From positions 62,001 to 126,000 of the forward strand of contig JAGEMR010000012.1 of the NCBI GenBank assembly GCA_021030915.1: DNA of 64,000 nucleotides, in the 5' to 3' direction. Positions 30,928 to 41,284 of the stretch are shown piece by piece. This stretch comes from Astrothelium macrocarpum (lineage: Eukaryota; Ascomycota; Dothideomycetes; Trypetheliales; Trypetheliaceae). The translations under genes were made by a program, and so were the position numbers. Every line of letters starts with the position of its first letter. The first letter of the stretch is position 1. The notes under the pieces are model-generated. The model was not told the origin of the DNA, made no database searches, and saw only the letters and a program-made list of their open reading frames with translations.

Positions 30928-32941
30928 CTCGTTTCTATTATTTCAATCTTAGAAATACGGCTCGCCTTTTTCCTCAATTAGCTCCAGGGTGCACGGTAAT
31001 TATACGATGAGATTAAATATTTTGAGGAAAAAGCATGCAATTCGCTACGCATGATGGGCTTGGGAGCTTTGGTCTCATGTCACTGTTGCCGTTTGACTTA
31101 GGATGTACCTTGACACTTTTCTTTCAGTTCCAAAAGTTGTTCATGCCCGGATGGAGTCAAAAGCAGCCACCGAACTATCCTTTATCAGCCGCTTACTCTA
31201 AAAGTCAGATTCCATTCGTAATGTAAGGCTTCAAGGTACCCGTATGCGTCATTTATTGTGGTAATATTTTTGAGAAAGGTCTCATCACAAAGTTCTTTTT
31301 TTACACCTAAGAGACCGCACGCTCGGGAATTGGCTGTCAATACTGGTCTGGCTCCTGCCCAACGGGCGTTTGCATTAGGTCCCAGCTCTTGACGCCTGTC
31401 TGGCCGAAATAGCCATCCGGCCGAATTGCGTCAGAACTTGCGCCGTGAATTCTCCTGAAATGATTACAAAATCCATTGAAACATCTTGTATGCATGCTAT
31501 TTGAGAAGATATCACGAAAGCTCACTTCATGAAGTGTTCATTTATTTTATTTGCTTCTCTTTTTATTACTTTTACTTCTTTTACGAATAATAATAAAGAG
31601 TAAAATTTGAAAGAGTTGGAATGATCAGACTAATAATCAAAAGAGCAATCGTTATGCTGGGTAATTATGGCCTGTTTGTGCCATTTGGGTAACTCTGTTC
31701 TCGTCTTAGCGATTTTCGGCCCTAATCAAATAAAACTTACACCTTAGTAGGTCTGTGACGGTGAAATAAGAGACCGCCATCTGATTTATTTAGTTTCTAC
31801 CAACAATTAATTAATTGGTGGTTATTCGCTGCACGGAATTCAGCTATATAAGGTAGCTCAACCACCACCTCAGATAGCTTAGAGAATCCAGTTTATTCAA
31901 GCTGAGCTGTTTGCTCCTTCAGGCTCCATTTGTGACAGAGGTAGTAATTCATCTCAGGCAAAAGAAGGCTAAATCTTCTGCAAACCCATGGTGATGTCGA
32001 GGAAATATCTTACCATCCTACAAGGTGCACTGTAGCCGCTAAATAAAGCTTTCATGCTGTCTAGTACAAACGTAGATGTTCACTTTTGTATGTGATTATT
32101 CAGCTTGCACGCATGCGTCAAAAATATCTGAAGCAAGATCCAAAGATCTTAGCTTTCATCGGTTGTAACAGTGTAGATCATCATACAGAGCGTACAGCGC
32201 AGCCACCCTACCATTGCAAGTCCTGCACATTGTGAGCCAACAAAAGCTGTACTGTACATGTGTCAATCGCTAAGCCTTTGCCCCAGGTTAATCTCTATCA
32301 CAAGCATACCTGAAGCACTTTCCACGCTTCAGGCCAACTAAGAGGTGCCCAACCTTCCATCTTCCAACGCCTAAGCTGCGGCCCATCCATGGGTATTTAG
32401 GGATAATGGAGAGTTACTTCAAAAAGTGTTGAAGCGACGGCTTCGAAAGACCTGCTATCATTGGCAGCGTTGCTGCCCCCGAGGAAGGCGCAAGTGACTT
32501 GACGTGATTTGCATTTGGAATTACGTTCATAATCTTTGGCTTTAATGCATACATTGTTGGGCTGTCAAAGATGCAATCGACTCTCATCCTTGCTTGGACT
32601 TGGCTAAACCGTCGCGTCTTGGCAGTATCCCTCCACTGGTATCCAGCTAGCGGTATCACCAGTACGAATGGTTCCCCTAGTAGAGTCAGAAATATAAACT
32701 CATCGTAATTCCGAGAACGTGTGGCATCACTGGTTTCTACTGGTTATGAGCCCGGCGATTTCTACTGCGACAATTGGACACGAGATAAATCCTAATGAGG
32801 TAATCCTCCCAGAGGTTCTGGGTTCAAAGGTCGCAGCCTCCTCCAAAAAGACAACCTTTCAGAATAACTGGGGTGTTGGGGGGAGAGTTGGAAATATAAA
32901 CCTATCGTAATTCTGAGAACGTGTGGCGTCACAGTTTTCTA
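30928..32941. other. AT-rich gene-poor region
   Basis: About 2 kb with no supported protein gene. Long AT tracts lie at 31530-31620 and 31780-31820. A TATATAAGG element at about 31845 is followed by a possible leader and only a 15-codon ORF at about 31988, so an unannotated RNA is possible but unproven. The right end holds a diverged direct repeat. Confidence 0.5.
32682..32740. repeat. 59-bp direct repeat, distal copy
   Basis: Shares 51 of 59 positions without gaps with 32884-32942. Six of the eight differences are transitions. It lies 202 bases further downstream of the minus-strand gene's stop than its partner. Confidence 0.85.
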
Positions 32942-32942
32942 C
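32884..32942. repeat. 59-bp direct repeat, proximal copy
   Basis: Abuts the stop codon (32942-32944) of the minus-strand gene and so forms the start of its 3' UTR. The partner copy is at 32682-32740. Confidence 0.85.
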
Positions 32943-34083
32943 TAATAGTAGCCACCCTGGAAGGGTTGAGAGTTGCCGGTAGTCCAATCGCCCTGCATAT
33001 TTGCTGGGGCTGTATATGTTCTTGGCAAATCTGGCGGTGGAGGCGGGCCAGTACTTTGGTACCCAGGGACAGTAACTTGTCTGTTTATGGGGCCTAGAAA
33101 TGATGGTGAGGCATACGAAGTTGAATATGATGGACCGGATTGTGGAGGCGTGGACGCCGCTGATGATTGATTGGTGTAATAGCCAGGAGCAGCTTCAGGT
33201 TGAGGTGCTGGGGTAGACTGGGACGATGGGAGACCATTGTAGTATGATGCGGCCTGTCCAGACTGAAGTGCGGATGTAGACTGGTAGTCTTGATTGCCAT
33301 AATTGGACGGCGTATTGCCTGAGGAAGATGTAGGTGCAGGCTGGAATGCTGACGGAGGATTGTAGTTGGAGTCTGTAGTGCCACCATGACCGTTGTATAC
33401 TGGGGGCGGCGGATGTGGCATATGCTGCTGGGTGTGTTCGATCTGTGGAAAACCACCTGGGGGTGGATATCCCCACCCCTGATGGCCAGATTGCTGTGGT
33501 GCCCCAAAAGCAGGGGCTGTAGTAGAAATGCCAGTAAACGAGCTGTACGGTGTCGCCGATGTCGAATGGCCGGAGCTGGAATTCACTGCTGGGTCGTATC
33601 CGGAACCATATCCGTGACTAGACGCAGGTAAATTGGGTGCCGACTGAGCATAAGGTGGCCCAGGGTAGTTATAAGGCGCCTGATACTGGTTTGCCTGAAT
33701 GTGTGATTGAGTTTCCCAATTGCCACGCAGAGCCACTATAATGATTCATTTCAGCAAGCGATAGCAGCAGTATGAACTCATTGGACGACAGAGAGTGTTT
33801 TAGGATCCTATAAGAAGTCAAAGTTCTTACCCTGACCGCTCTGCCGGTGTTGAGGTGGCAAGACATAATCCGCCGCAGCCGGGCGGTTGCGATTAATCCT
33901 CTCAATGCCGCCACGTAGACCTTGTTCTGCTGCAGAGCCGGCGCCAGGGAACCCATAGCTATCATCTGGACCATTTGGAGACCATTGATTCGAATCATCC
34001 TGTCTGTGGCTACCGGCACCAACCTGAACACGTTCCTTGAACTTTCCTGCGGCTTTCAGAACTGTTGCCACGGTATGAGGCAT
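32942..34083 (-). CDS. Unknown Pro/Gly/Tyr/Gln-rich protein
   Basis: 348 residues in two exons, 34083-33831 and 33735-32942, joined by a 95-nt GT-AG intron. The N-terminal 100 residues look conserved (MPHTVATVLKAAGKFKERVQ, PDDSYGFPGAGSAAEQGLRG, RINRNRPAA, LPPQHRQSGQVALRGNWETQ), while the rest is a prion-like or disordered stretch of Tyr, Gln, Ser, Gly and Pro ending QPFQGGYY. No membrane segment or signal peptide. I do not recognise the family. The tail composition resembles RNA-binding or condensate-forming proteins, which is suggestive only. A duplicated 59-bp segment starts at its stop codon. Confidence 0.75.
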
Positions 34084-34773
34084 TGCGGACAGTTTGCGGT
34101 AAGTATCAGTGAGGCGATTTGCTTTGCAGAAAGGCTGATCAGGGTTGGAGCATACGCAAGCTAACGCGAACCTGCTAGCAAGGCGCGGATCCTTTGGATA
34201 CTTTAGGAAAGACAGCTTCGAAAGGGAAGGAAATATGGTTCAGGACAGGCTTTCTTGCTGGACGCCGAAATCGAATGAGATGGAAACTTTGGAAGAGAAG
34301 GGTAAACGCCATCACCCTGAAAGTAGCACATGACTCACGGCTGAAGCAATAAGGCTGCGCAGTCACTAGGCTGATTGGGTAACGAAGGCACATCTGCCGG
34401 GCGCAAGGCACATCTCATTAATGGTCCTATAGCAAGTCTTAGTCGCCCTACATGTGGTTTTCGATGGCTTGATTTTGCCCCGGTCCGTCTGAGACCATTC
34501 AGCTTGACAGGGATACGTGCATATAATCGACGCCATGGGCTTGCCGTATTTCTGGTCCAAAATGGGCGTGGTATCGAATTTGATTGGACACATCAGCTTC
34601 CCAATCCACAGGCTAGTCCTGGGCAAGGCGCTCGCGCTCACGCTGCGTCGTGTACTGCGTATGACGATTCTTGTAGATTTTCATCTGTTCCCAAGATGAG
34701 ATGTATTTAAAACCTTAATTAATAATTGAACGAGTATTTCAAAAGCTTTTGAGGTGATCAAACTCTGGTCCAG
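34084..34773. promoter_or_regulatory. Divergent promoter region, 34083 and 34774 genes
   Basis: About 690 bases between two divergent start codons. Short frames here have no recognised content. No particular factor site was identified. Confidence 0.4.
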
Positions 34774-35798
34774 ATGGCGGCTGCTCCTGCATATGTTCAT
34801 CCACCTAACGTTGATCAATACGAGAAGGATATAAGAGCCTGGAAATTCCAAGGCTACCCGGCTTTCTCCAAATGGCAGGCGTCCAGTCATGACTTTTGGG
34901 TCTGCCGTCGCTTTGGCGCACTCAGCAGTCGACTTGTCCTCTGGCGACAAGATAGAATCGTTAGATTGGAAACGGAGCTGGAACAAATCGACTATTGCTT
35001 GATGTATGGCATGCCCGACCTGGACACTGGACAGAATGATAGTTTTCGAGTCGATGCAGCGTCTCGCAAAACCAATGATCCACTTTCGGCTCCAGAAAGC
35101 TTGTATAGACGACGAGAGGAGATCATGGAGGAGCTATGGTACGAGACGGAGCTATACCGTGAGATTGGCCTGTATTTTGTTACTGATCAAATGCTAACAA
35201 GCTTTTCAGACAGATACGTCAATCAATGTTCCGCCATTCAGAGTCTACCACAAGCAGAGAAGCAGCAAATCAAGAGCAATAAAACCTGGCTAAGCAACCA
35301 TACTAATGCTATTGATTTTGAGGAACAAAAGTTCATCACGAAAGAGAAAGACCTTGTAGCAGTGATTCAGGAACCACGTTTGCCATTAGAAAGAGTGCTG
35401 CGAGGCGTGAAATGGGTGCAATATCTGCTTCCAGAGCAGCGAGTCGACGGCCATCACATCCAATCCGCGTCCACGTCATACTTCAACGATAGAAGAGTTC
35501 AGACCATGTCAAATCTTGTCATCGTGCTCGTGTGCATGGTGATCCTAATAGGAACAATGGTTGTCCTAAACTATCTTATTTCAGACATGCAAAGCAAGGA
35601 AATTACCATCGGCACGGCTGCAGTCATTCTGGCAGTTTTTCTAGCCTGGGCAACAGACAAGAAGGCTTTTGAAGTCGTGACAAGTATGGCGACGTGAGTA
35701 GTGATCTAAATTTAGCCTTTTTTTTGACAATTCTAACATCTGTCAATAGCATCACAGCAGTATGGATGGTTTATCTGCAAATACAGAGCCGCAACTGA
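34774..35798 (+). CDS. DUF6594 membrane protein
   Basis: 322 residues in two exons, 34774-35693 and 35750-35798. The N-terminal DUF6594 pattern is clear: GYPAFSKWQASSHDFWVCRRFGALSSRL followed by LWRQDRIVRLETELEQID, then a helical segment and a C-terminal pair of hydrophobic helices (VIVLVCMVILIGTMVVLNYL about 248-268 and IGTAAVILAVFLAWA about 280-294). The second exon adds a third short hydrophobic stretch (ITAVWMVYLQIQ). The family is common and often expanded in filamentous ascomycetes, without a known biochemical role. Confidence 0.85.
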
Positions 35799-36562
35799 TA
35801 CGCAAACGGGGTGTCGGGCCAGTAAAATGAGCATAAGAGTAAGTCGTATGTAAGAGTAGAAAGAACGTAAAAGGAGACAGGGCGTAGGGATCGCGAGCAC
35901 GTAAGAGTAGAGAGCGTGTAGCATGAAATCATACGTGGGGATAAGGAGTGCGTGGGGGTAGTGAGCACACAGGGGTAAAGAAATTGAGGCGCCGGATATT
36001 CCACAGCACAAAACCCCTTAGAGCAATGCTCGGAACACTAATCGGAGTCTAAGCCACACTGTACCGTGCTGTTTTATAATCGTGGCCCGACATTTCACTT
36101 CGGCCCAAACTAGACCAATTCGTACGACTGCAACTTTGCGATACAAAAGCGCATGTCGAGTTCGAAGCATACCACAGAGCCGTCGTAATTGCATTATTAG
36201 TCAACATTTTCCAGATTTCTTGTTGCAATGTCAAAGAAAGATCGAGATATTTTGTCGACGCGGGACGAGAACTACCGACGCAACTCGTGCTCTCGTGGGA
36301 AGAAGTCAAGATTCTAAGTCTATTCAGACGTTCAAATTGAAATATGCAACATCTACTAATTTTTCCAGAACAGCTCAGAATGGACCCCTCAGCCTTCCAT
36401 CTTTGAAGGTCAAATACTTGGCAAAGCTAAATTTATGCACACCAATCTTAGGCGATATTGCCCCGGTCACCATTCTGACGGTCCAGGCAGACTAAAGCAG
36501 CGATGAGTGGAGCCGAAATGGGCACCCGATTCCCCAGCTCACAGCGTCACAAGTATTATTGT
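35799..36562. other. Intergenic with imperfect tandem repeats
   Basis: Purine-rich repeats at its left; otherwise two overlapping open frames on opposite strands (36082-36495 + and 36049-36309 -) without start context or good motifs. The minus frame has a stretch LSLTLQQEIWKML vaguely like a 2EXR domain. Confidence 0.45.
35833..35960. repeat. Imperfect purine-rich tandem repeat
   Basis: GTAAGAGTAGA recurs at 35850 and 35901 (51 bases apart), with a related ATAAGAGTAAG at 35833 and ATAAGGAGTG at 35941, suggesting about three decayed units of roughly 50 bp. Confidence 0.55.
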
Positions 36563-37183
36563 TCAAAGCGGTGCTTTGTCTTCAATTGGCCCGATCTCGA
36601 CATCTTGCAAGTACTCTCGAGATTCTTCATTACCTTGTTCCAGTTGCTGGGGCCCTTTCTCCTCCAATACTAACCAGATGAATACGGCTTGATCAAACGG
36701 AACACGATATCTCCTCCAGACAATCTTACGTTCGAATTCTTCCTCATCATCTCTACCAACTTCCTTTGGATTGACTGGAAGTCTTGTTCCGTCTGGTTTG
36801 ACCCATTCTGGTTCGCGGTGAACTATTAACACCCTTCGATCGTTTGCCGATTGCTCATCGAGGGTCAAGAATAGCCTCAAACTCATATGCTGGTTGTCTT
36901 TTGGGTCTACCAGACTGCGAAATATCCCCCGGAGTTCCGCATATGTTGCCGAGCCAAGTTCGGTCTTGACAGATGAATCGAGCTTAGTCGTTCGCGAAGT
37001 GTCTTTTGGCGAGCGCGAGTATACCAAAACGTACGGTGCAACGTCTGAACCCGGCATGGCAACCGCTTTGGCAAAGTCCGCCCATTGCTAAGAAAAGTGT
37101 GAGGAAATTGCAGATATGTAGTAGAAGTTATTGTATACCTCGGGCTTAATGTCGTATGTAGCGAATACGATGGGCTCTGACAT
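36563..37183 (-). CDS. Unknown protein, 189 residues
   Basis: Exons 37183-37139 and 37087-36563 with a 51-nt intron; the short first exon supplies the ATG and the segment MSEPIVFATYDIKPE, which joins in frame to QWADFAKAVAMPGSDVAPYV. The protein is soluble, charged, with a predicted mixed fold: TYAELRGIFRSLVD, a beta-rich stretch around RRVLIVHREPEW, and a Trp/Phe-rich segment IVWRRYRVPFDQAVFIWLV before an acidic tail. No family recognised. The regular exon structure and conserved-looking hydrophobic pattern support it being a real gene. Confidence 0.65.
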
Positions 37184-38120
37184 CGTGCACACTATTTCTC
37201 GGTAGCCGCGTTAGTTATTGAACGGTACTGAAATTGTGGTTAAGCAAAGGCTACAGTATTTGTATGAGGTTGATCGGATTTTGACAGGCCGCAAGGATTG
37301 TTCAAGCTGCTATGGCTGAACACATAAGAAGTGGATTGTTGGAGTCCGAATCCAAGGGCAGAGCGAGATTTGCTTATATACAGTGATGTAAATACAGTAC
37401 AAGAATATGCCTGGTTCTTAAGACGCGACCAACAAGCAACACGTGACTGCAACAAATGTTTGACGAATCTTGAATGATGGGCAGAAAGTCTACGTCACTA
37501 TAGATGTGTTGCAATTGGGTTTACGCGTATCAGCCTTGCCACTTGTGAGCTTGAGGTTGTTCGAAGGCAATGCGCTGCGAGTGCTAGGACGAATAGCCCC
37601 AGGGGAAGACGATCGGCGGGGCCAAGCAATCGGCATGTTTCGCCGCCGCGCTCTCGGTACTATATCCAAATCGGTATCTCAGCTTTGGATGATCCTACAA
37701 ACCAAGAACCTTCCGCTATGCATGAACCAACAGTCACCTCGCTCGCCACTTACGAAGAGACTTTACAGAACCATGCTCTAATGGTGAAATTTGAAGCGCA
37801 ACCTCTCCCACGAAACGAAGACAGAATATCCTTGAGGCGCACTCGAATGGACAATGTTGGCACAGTTTGAACATCACATCAAAATGAAATCATCTCGTGT
37901 GGACGTTTTGAATGCTACCGAGCTAACCGAATCAAATCATGATGATAATTTCAGACATTGTATTCTATTATACAGTGGGAGCATTGACCAGCATATCCTC
38001 CAACACCAACAAGGTGCCTTAAGGCTGGACACGGAAAGATCCCGCCAGCAGTACCTAATGCGTATTTGCCCTGCCTAGATTACAATCCTTGTCTGCGCTG
38101 CAGAAACTATCCTCCTCCCT
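37184..38120. other. Intergenic, one long unassigned open frame
   Basis: A plus-strand frame is free of stops from about 37475 to 37870. Its last 70 codons read protein-like (ISALDDPTNQEP, TSLATYEETLQNHALMVKF) but it has no good ATG or partner exon. Otherwise nothing supported. Confidence 0.4.
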
Positions 38121-39067
38121 CTAGGCCTCGATCTCCGCCTGCTGCTCTCTCTTCTTCAAACCGCCTGGCCAATCATGACCGGACCATCTATCGCCAGCAT
38201 CGAAATTCATCATCTCGCATCCAAGTTAGCAATGCCGAGCGACTCTGAAAAGAGGAAGGTCTTGACTCACATGCCAGCCAGCAACTCCGCCTTTCAGCGG
38301 TTCTGCCAATTTGACCATCATGATTTTGGATGGATCGGTATCGTCTTTACCCTTCGGTGAGCAGACGGACTTGTCGTTTTTCTCCAGCGCCGCACAGTAG
38401 TTTGGATCCGGGTTCCCATAGTTGGTGAAGGTTTTATAATAGTATTGACCGTTTGAGACTCCATTGGTTCGAATTTGGCCGCCGACAACCGCTCCAATGT
38501 CTACCAATCGGGTGTTGTCAGCTCCCACTCCTATCTTTCACACTGAAGGGGCTATGTCGTATAATTGATCGAGGCCGAGAAAACGCGTGTTTGAGGTAGC
38601 TCGGACGGCCACGCCTGCTGGAGTAGAAAAGACTTACTGGTGTTTTGTCGTGGATTAGCAAGGGCCATAATTTCACCCTCGCCCCCTTCCTCGGCATTGT
38701 TCATGATTGTTTCTTCTGGACTTGTGCCGATTGCGTTTATCGCATCCTGTGGAATATCGATACCTCGGGCTTGCCGAGCCTCCTCACTGGGATTTTGAAA
38801 GACTAGTCTAAGAGCGGCTTCGCTATTGCCATCAGGTCCTCGGTTGTCATTCCTCAGAATATACTGGACGGGGTTGGGAGCGTCGAAACAAAGGATTGAA
38901 TAACAATCATCTTGACACACGTCTGGCCCGCCTGTACAGTCGATGGTGATATGTATAGGATCAGCTTGAGTGCCTGTCGCCCGACGCTGCAGCTCAAAAG
39001 GTACAGCGCCTGATAGGTCAAGATAGATAAACGATGCCAAGACAATGGATGTGGTAGTAACTCGCAT
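38121..39067 (-). CDS. Secreted protein, NucA/NucB nuclease-like
   Basis: 260 residues in three exons: 39067-38638, 38530-38271, 38213-38121. A signal peptide (MRVTTTSIVLASFIYLDLSGA) and a dibasic site (LQRR) precede DCTGGPDVCQDDCYSILC, then TSPEETIMNNAEEGGEGEIMALANPRQN. This order of a Cys-rich DC..VC..DCY segment and an EE(x)PFA-TEEGG-like box recalls fungal deoxyribonuclease NucA/NucB-domain proteins, though the central box deviates from the usual DEYPFA, so activity is uncertain. The C-terminal exon reads DAGDRWSGHDWPGGLKKRE. Intron 1 must be the 107-nt form (38637-38531); a shorter reading leaves a TGA in frame. Likely extracellular. Confidence 0.55.
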
Positions 39068-41284
39068 ATTGGAAATGAAGTTAGGTATGATACTGGGCTG
39101 TTACAGTATTTTGGCAGAGACAAACTAATTTTTGCATCTTTTTGTCTCACATTCTGATTCTTATATCTGCGAAATGGACTGCCATGTGTCTTGAGTTGTG
39201 ATCATGCAATGAACACCAATGCAGTGATCCCGTAAGGCCAGAGATAGATCCATCATGTTTCAATATAGATTATCAGTTCTGTGGCTTTGAGATGAGTGGA
39301 ATGTTGCGATTGCCAGGCTAACACACAAGGGCCATTGATGTCCTTGGAGCTCGAGATCTCGAATACTTTGATATTACTGCGGATCATGACTCGTTTCCAT
39401 CGGAACATTGTGTCAGACATTATCACTACGATGTTTGTGCAAGCGCGTTGGTCGCAACGAAGGTTGCACCATTGAAGAGATGATGCCATTCGGATCGTTT
39501 GCCAGGTCGAGTGGCATCCTTAGTTAGGCCAAGTTTTGGATAACTCGCTATCGTGAATGTCTTAAAGACAACATTTATGAAATATTTCGCATAAGACGGA
39601 GATCGGTTAGCCGAGAGGTTGAGAGTTGTTATTACTTGCATTACCCTGAATTCTTTGAGATCAGCATTGGTGATGGTAGATCTAACGAGAGTAATACTTC
39701 AAAGGGAAGACATGCGGAGCCTTTCGTGATTGGTTGTGTCTAAGTATTTACGCACGTCTAGGACCGCGTAGTATAAGCCTTGCCTAGCTCAGCTCTTTTC
39801 CTCTCGCTCAAGTAGTCGGTTTTAGCTTAGCAAAGTTTCAGGCTTGCAGGTCTGCTGGAATCAGTTGGTAAAGAACCAAGGCCCGCTATCGAGGCTGCGA
39901 GGAGGCCTGAGACTCATTATGTTGGCATGCACCTCTTCGGTTCTTGTCCGATCTTTCCATGGCGTGTGATGCGGCCGTGAATGAAGAGAAAGGTTAGTAG
40001 TTGCCAGTACCTTAACGCATGAAGAAACTAATGAGCAGGGACAAGTTTCGAGCCGCCAAGTGAACTCTTGGCGAAGATCTGAGGATTCAGATAGACGCAA
40101 CGGGGCGCCTCATCATTGTCCGCTAGCATTCCTGAAGCCTGCAATCGGTCTCTATCATCTATCAAATGCAGTCGGGTTGCCAAGCCGAAGTTCTAGAATT
40201 GCAGTGTCGCCAGCCGTTTCAGCTCCGAGCTACGGCTCTGAAGCTAATATGCGGCTGAAATCATCACGGATGGGTCAAACAGCATACCTGTTCCGTCGAA
40301 TCTGCATTGTCTCTCGCCGATCGCATGTCATTTCTAATTTGTGAAGACCTCTGGAGCTATTCAAATAGTTGTTCAAATGACTGCCGTTTATTAGCGTGGA
40401 TTGTCGATAGAATCGGCTAATCATAATCCGACTAATCTGGCTAATCCGATTGGTTAGATTTGGATTTTTGAGACCCCTGGCCTGTTGGGTCTGTTGAGAC
40501 GTTGAGAATATACCTAGGTAGGTATTTATTCTTTTGTGATCATAAAGAATTGTAGCAAGTGCTTTCGCTGCCTTCTAAATTTGCTATGGCTTACAAACAG
40601 CGCCAATATTGAATCCATATGAGTCACAATATGTTCTGTAGACCATGGAAGAGCATTTTCACCGCGAAATGAAGCCGTCCATCCATCCCCATTTGGTAGA
40701 ATCCCGTCTGCGAGTTCTTTCAAATGTCACAATCTTTCGTTACTCTGTAACGAAATAAATCCATTACCATCTTGCGGTTTTAAGAGCATACCGGAGGACA
40801 ACTTCTGCCAATCCTAAGGAGCTTGGTGTTCCAGATCGACCAGGTACTCCGAAACGTCCTTATGTAAGTGACACTTTCGGTGGGAGAAAGACTACATCCA
40901 GTCAACGTTGGTGATTTCAGTTTCGCATCTACGCCTTTATCGAGCAAGAATTGCACAACCGTCATCCGTCCGTCTTCTGCAGCTTGCCACCTTTCAATGC
41001 CACTGCGCTTATTGGAATGTGCTGGTTCGGCTTCCTCCCCGGAAAACCCATTGCTCCGATCTGACGGGGTGTCCTACAATAATCATCAAGTCTTTATCAA
41101 GCCACATTACTGTGAGTAATGGATCTCATCTGAGCAGTCAATGCTTTGGCCATTGATTGGCATGACTTTTGTACGGCATACGCCGTTTTGCTTCTGAGCA
41201 AGAGCATTACATCAATGGTGCATGACGCATTCATTTCGCAAGCCCAATTTTACCCTTATCATCTCGCATGTTGTGGTACTCTCA
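39068..41284. other. Intergenic with ankyrin gene relic
   Basis: About 2.2 kb. Apart from the ankyrin relic at 40815-41004 nothing coding is supported. The segment 40400-40460 has a short run of related TAATC-rich words (CTAATCATAATCCGACTAATC). Confidence 0.5.
40815..41004 (-). pseudogene. Ankyrin-repeat gene relic
   Basis: On the minus strand, AAEDGRMTVVQFLLDKGVDAK (about 41000-40915) is a clean ankyrin repeat without an ATG upstream. A second piece, HLHKDVSEYLVDLEHQAP, follows in a shifted frame at 40871-40815 and ends in a stop. A frameshift inside a former ankyrin array is the simplest reading. Confidence 0.55.

Noticed and set aside
36049..36495. Overlapping frames on both strands, one with a 2EXR-like stretch
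   Set aside because: Only a dozen residues resemble the domain; no start, splice structure or second motif.
38531..38637. In-frame TGA in the NucA/NucB-like gene suggesting a pseudogene or readthrough
   Set aside because: Removing a 107-nt GT-AG intron (38637-38531) excludes the TGA and restores a continuous frame; the intron implied by the TGA-containing reading would be only 20 nt.
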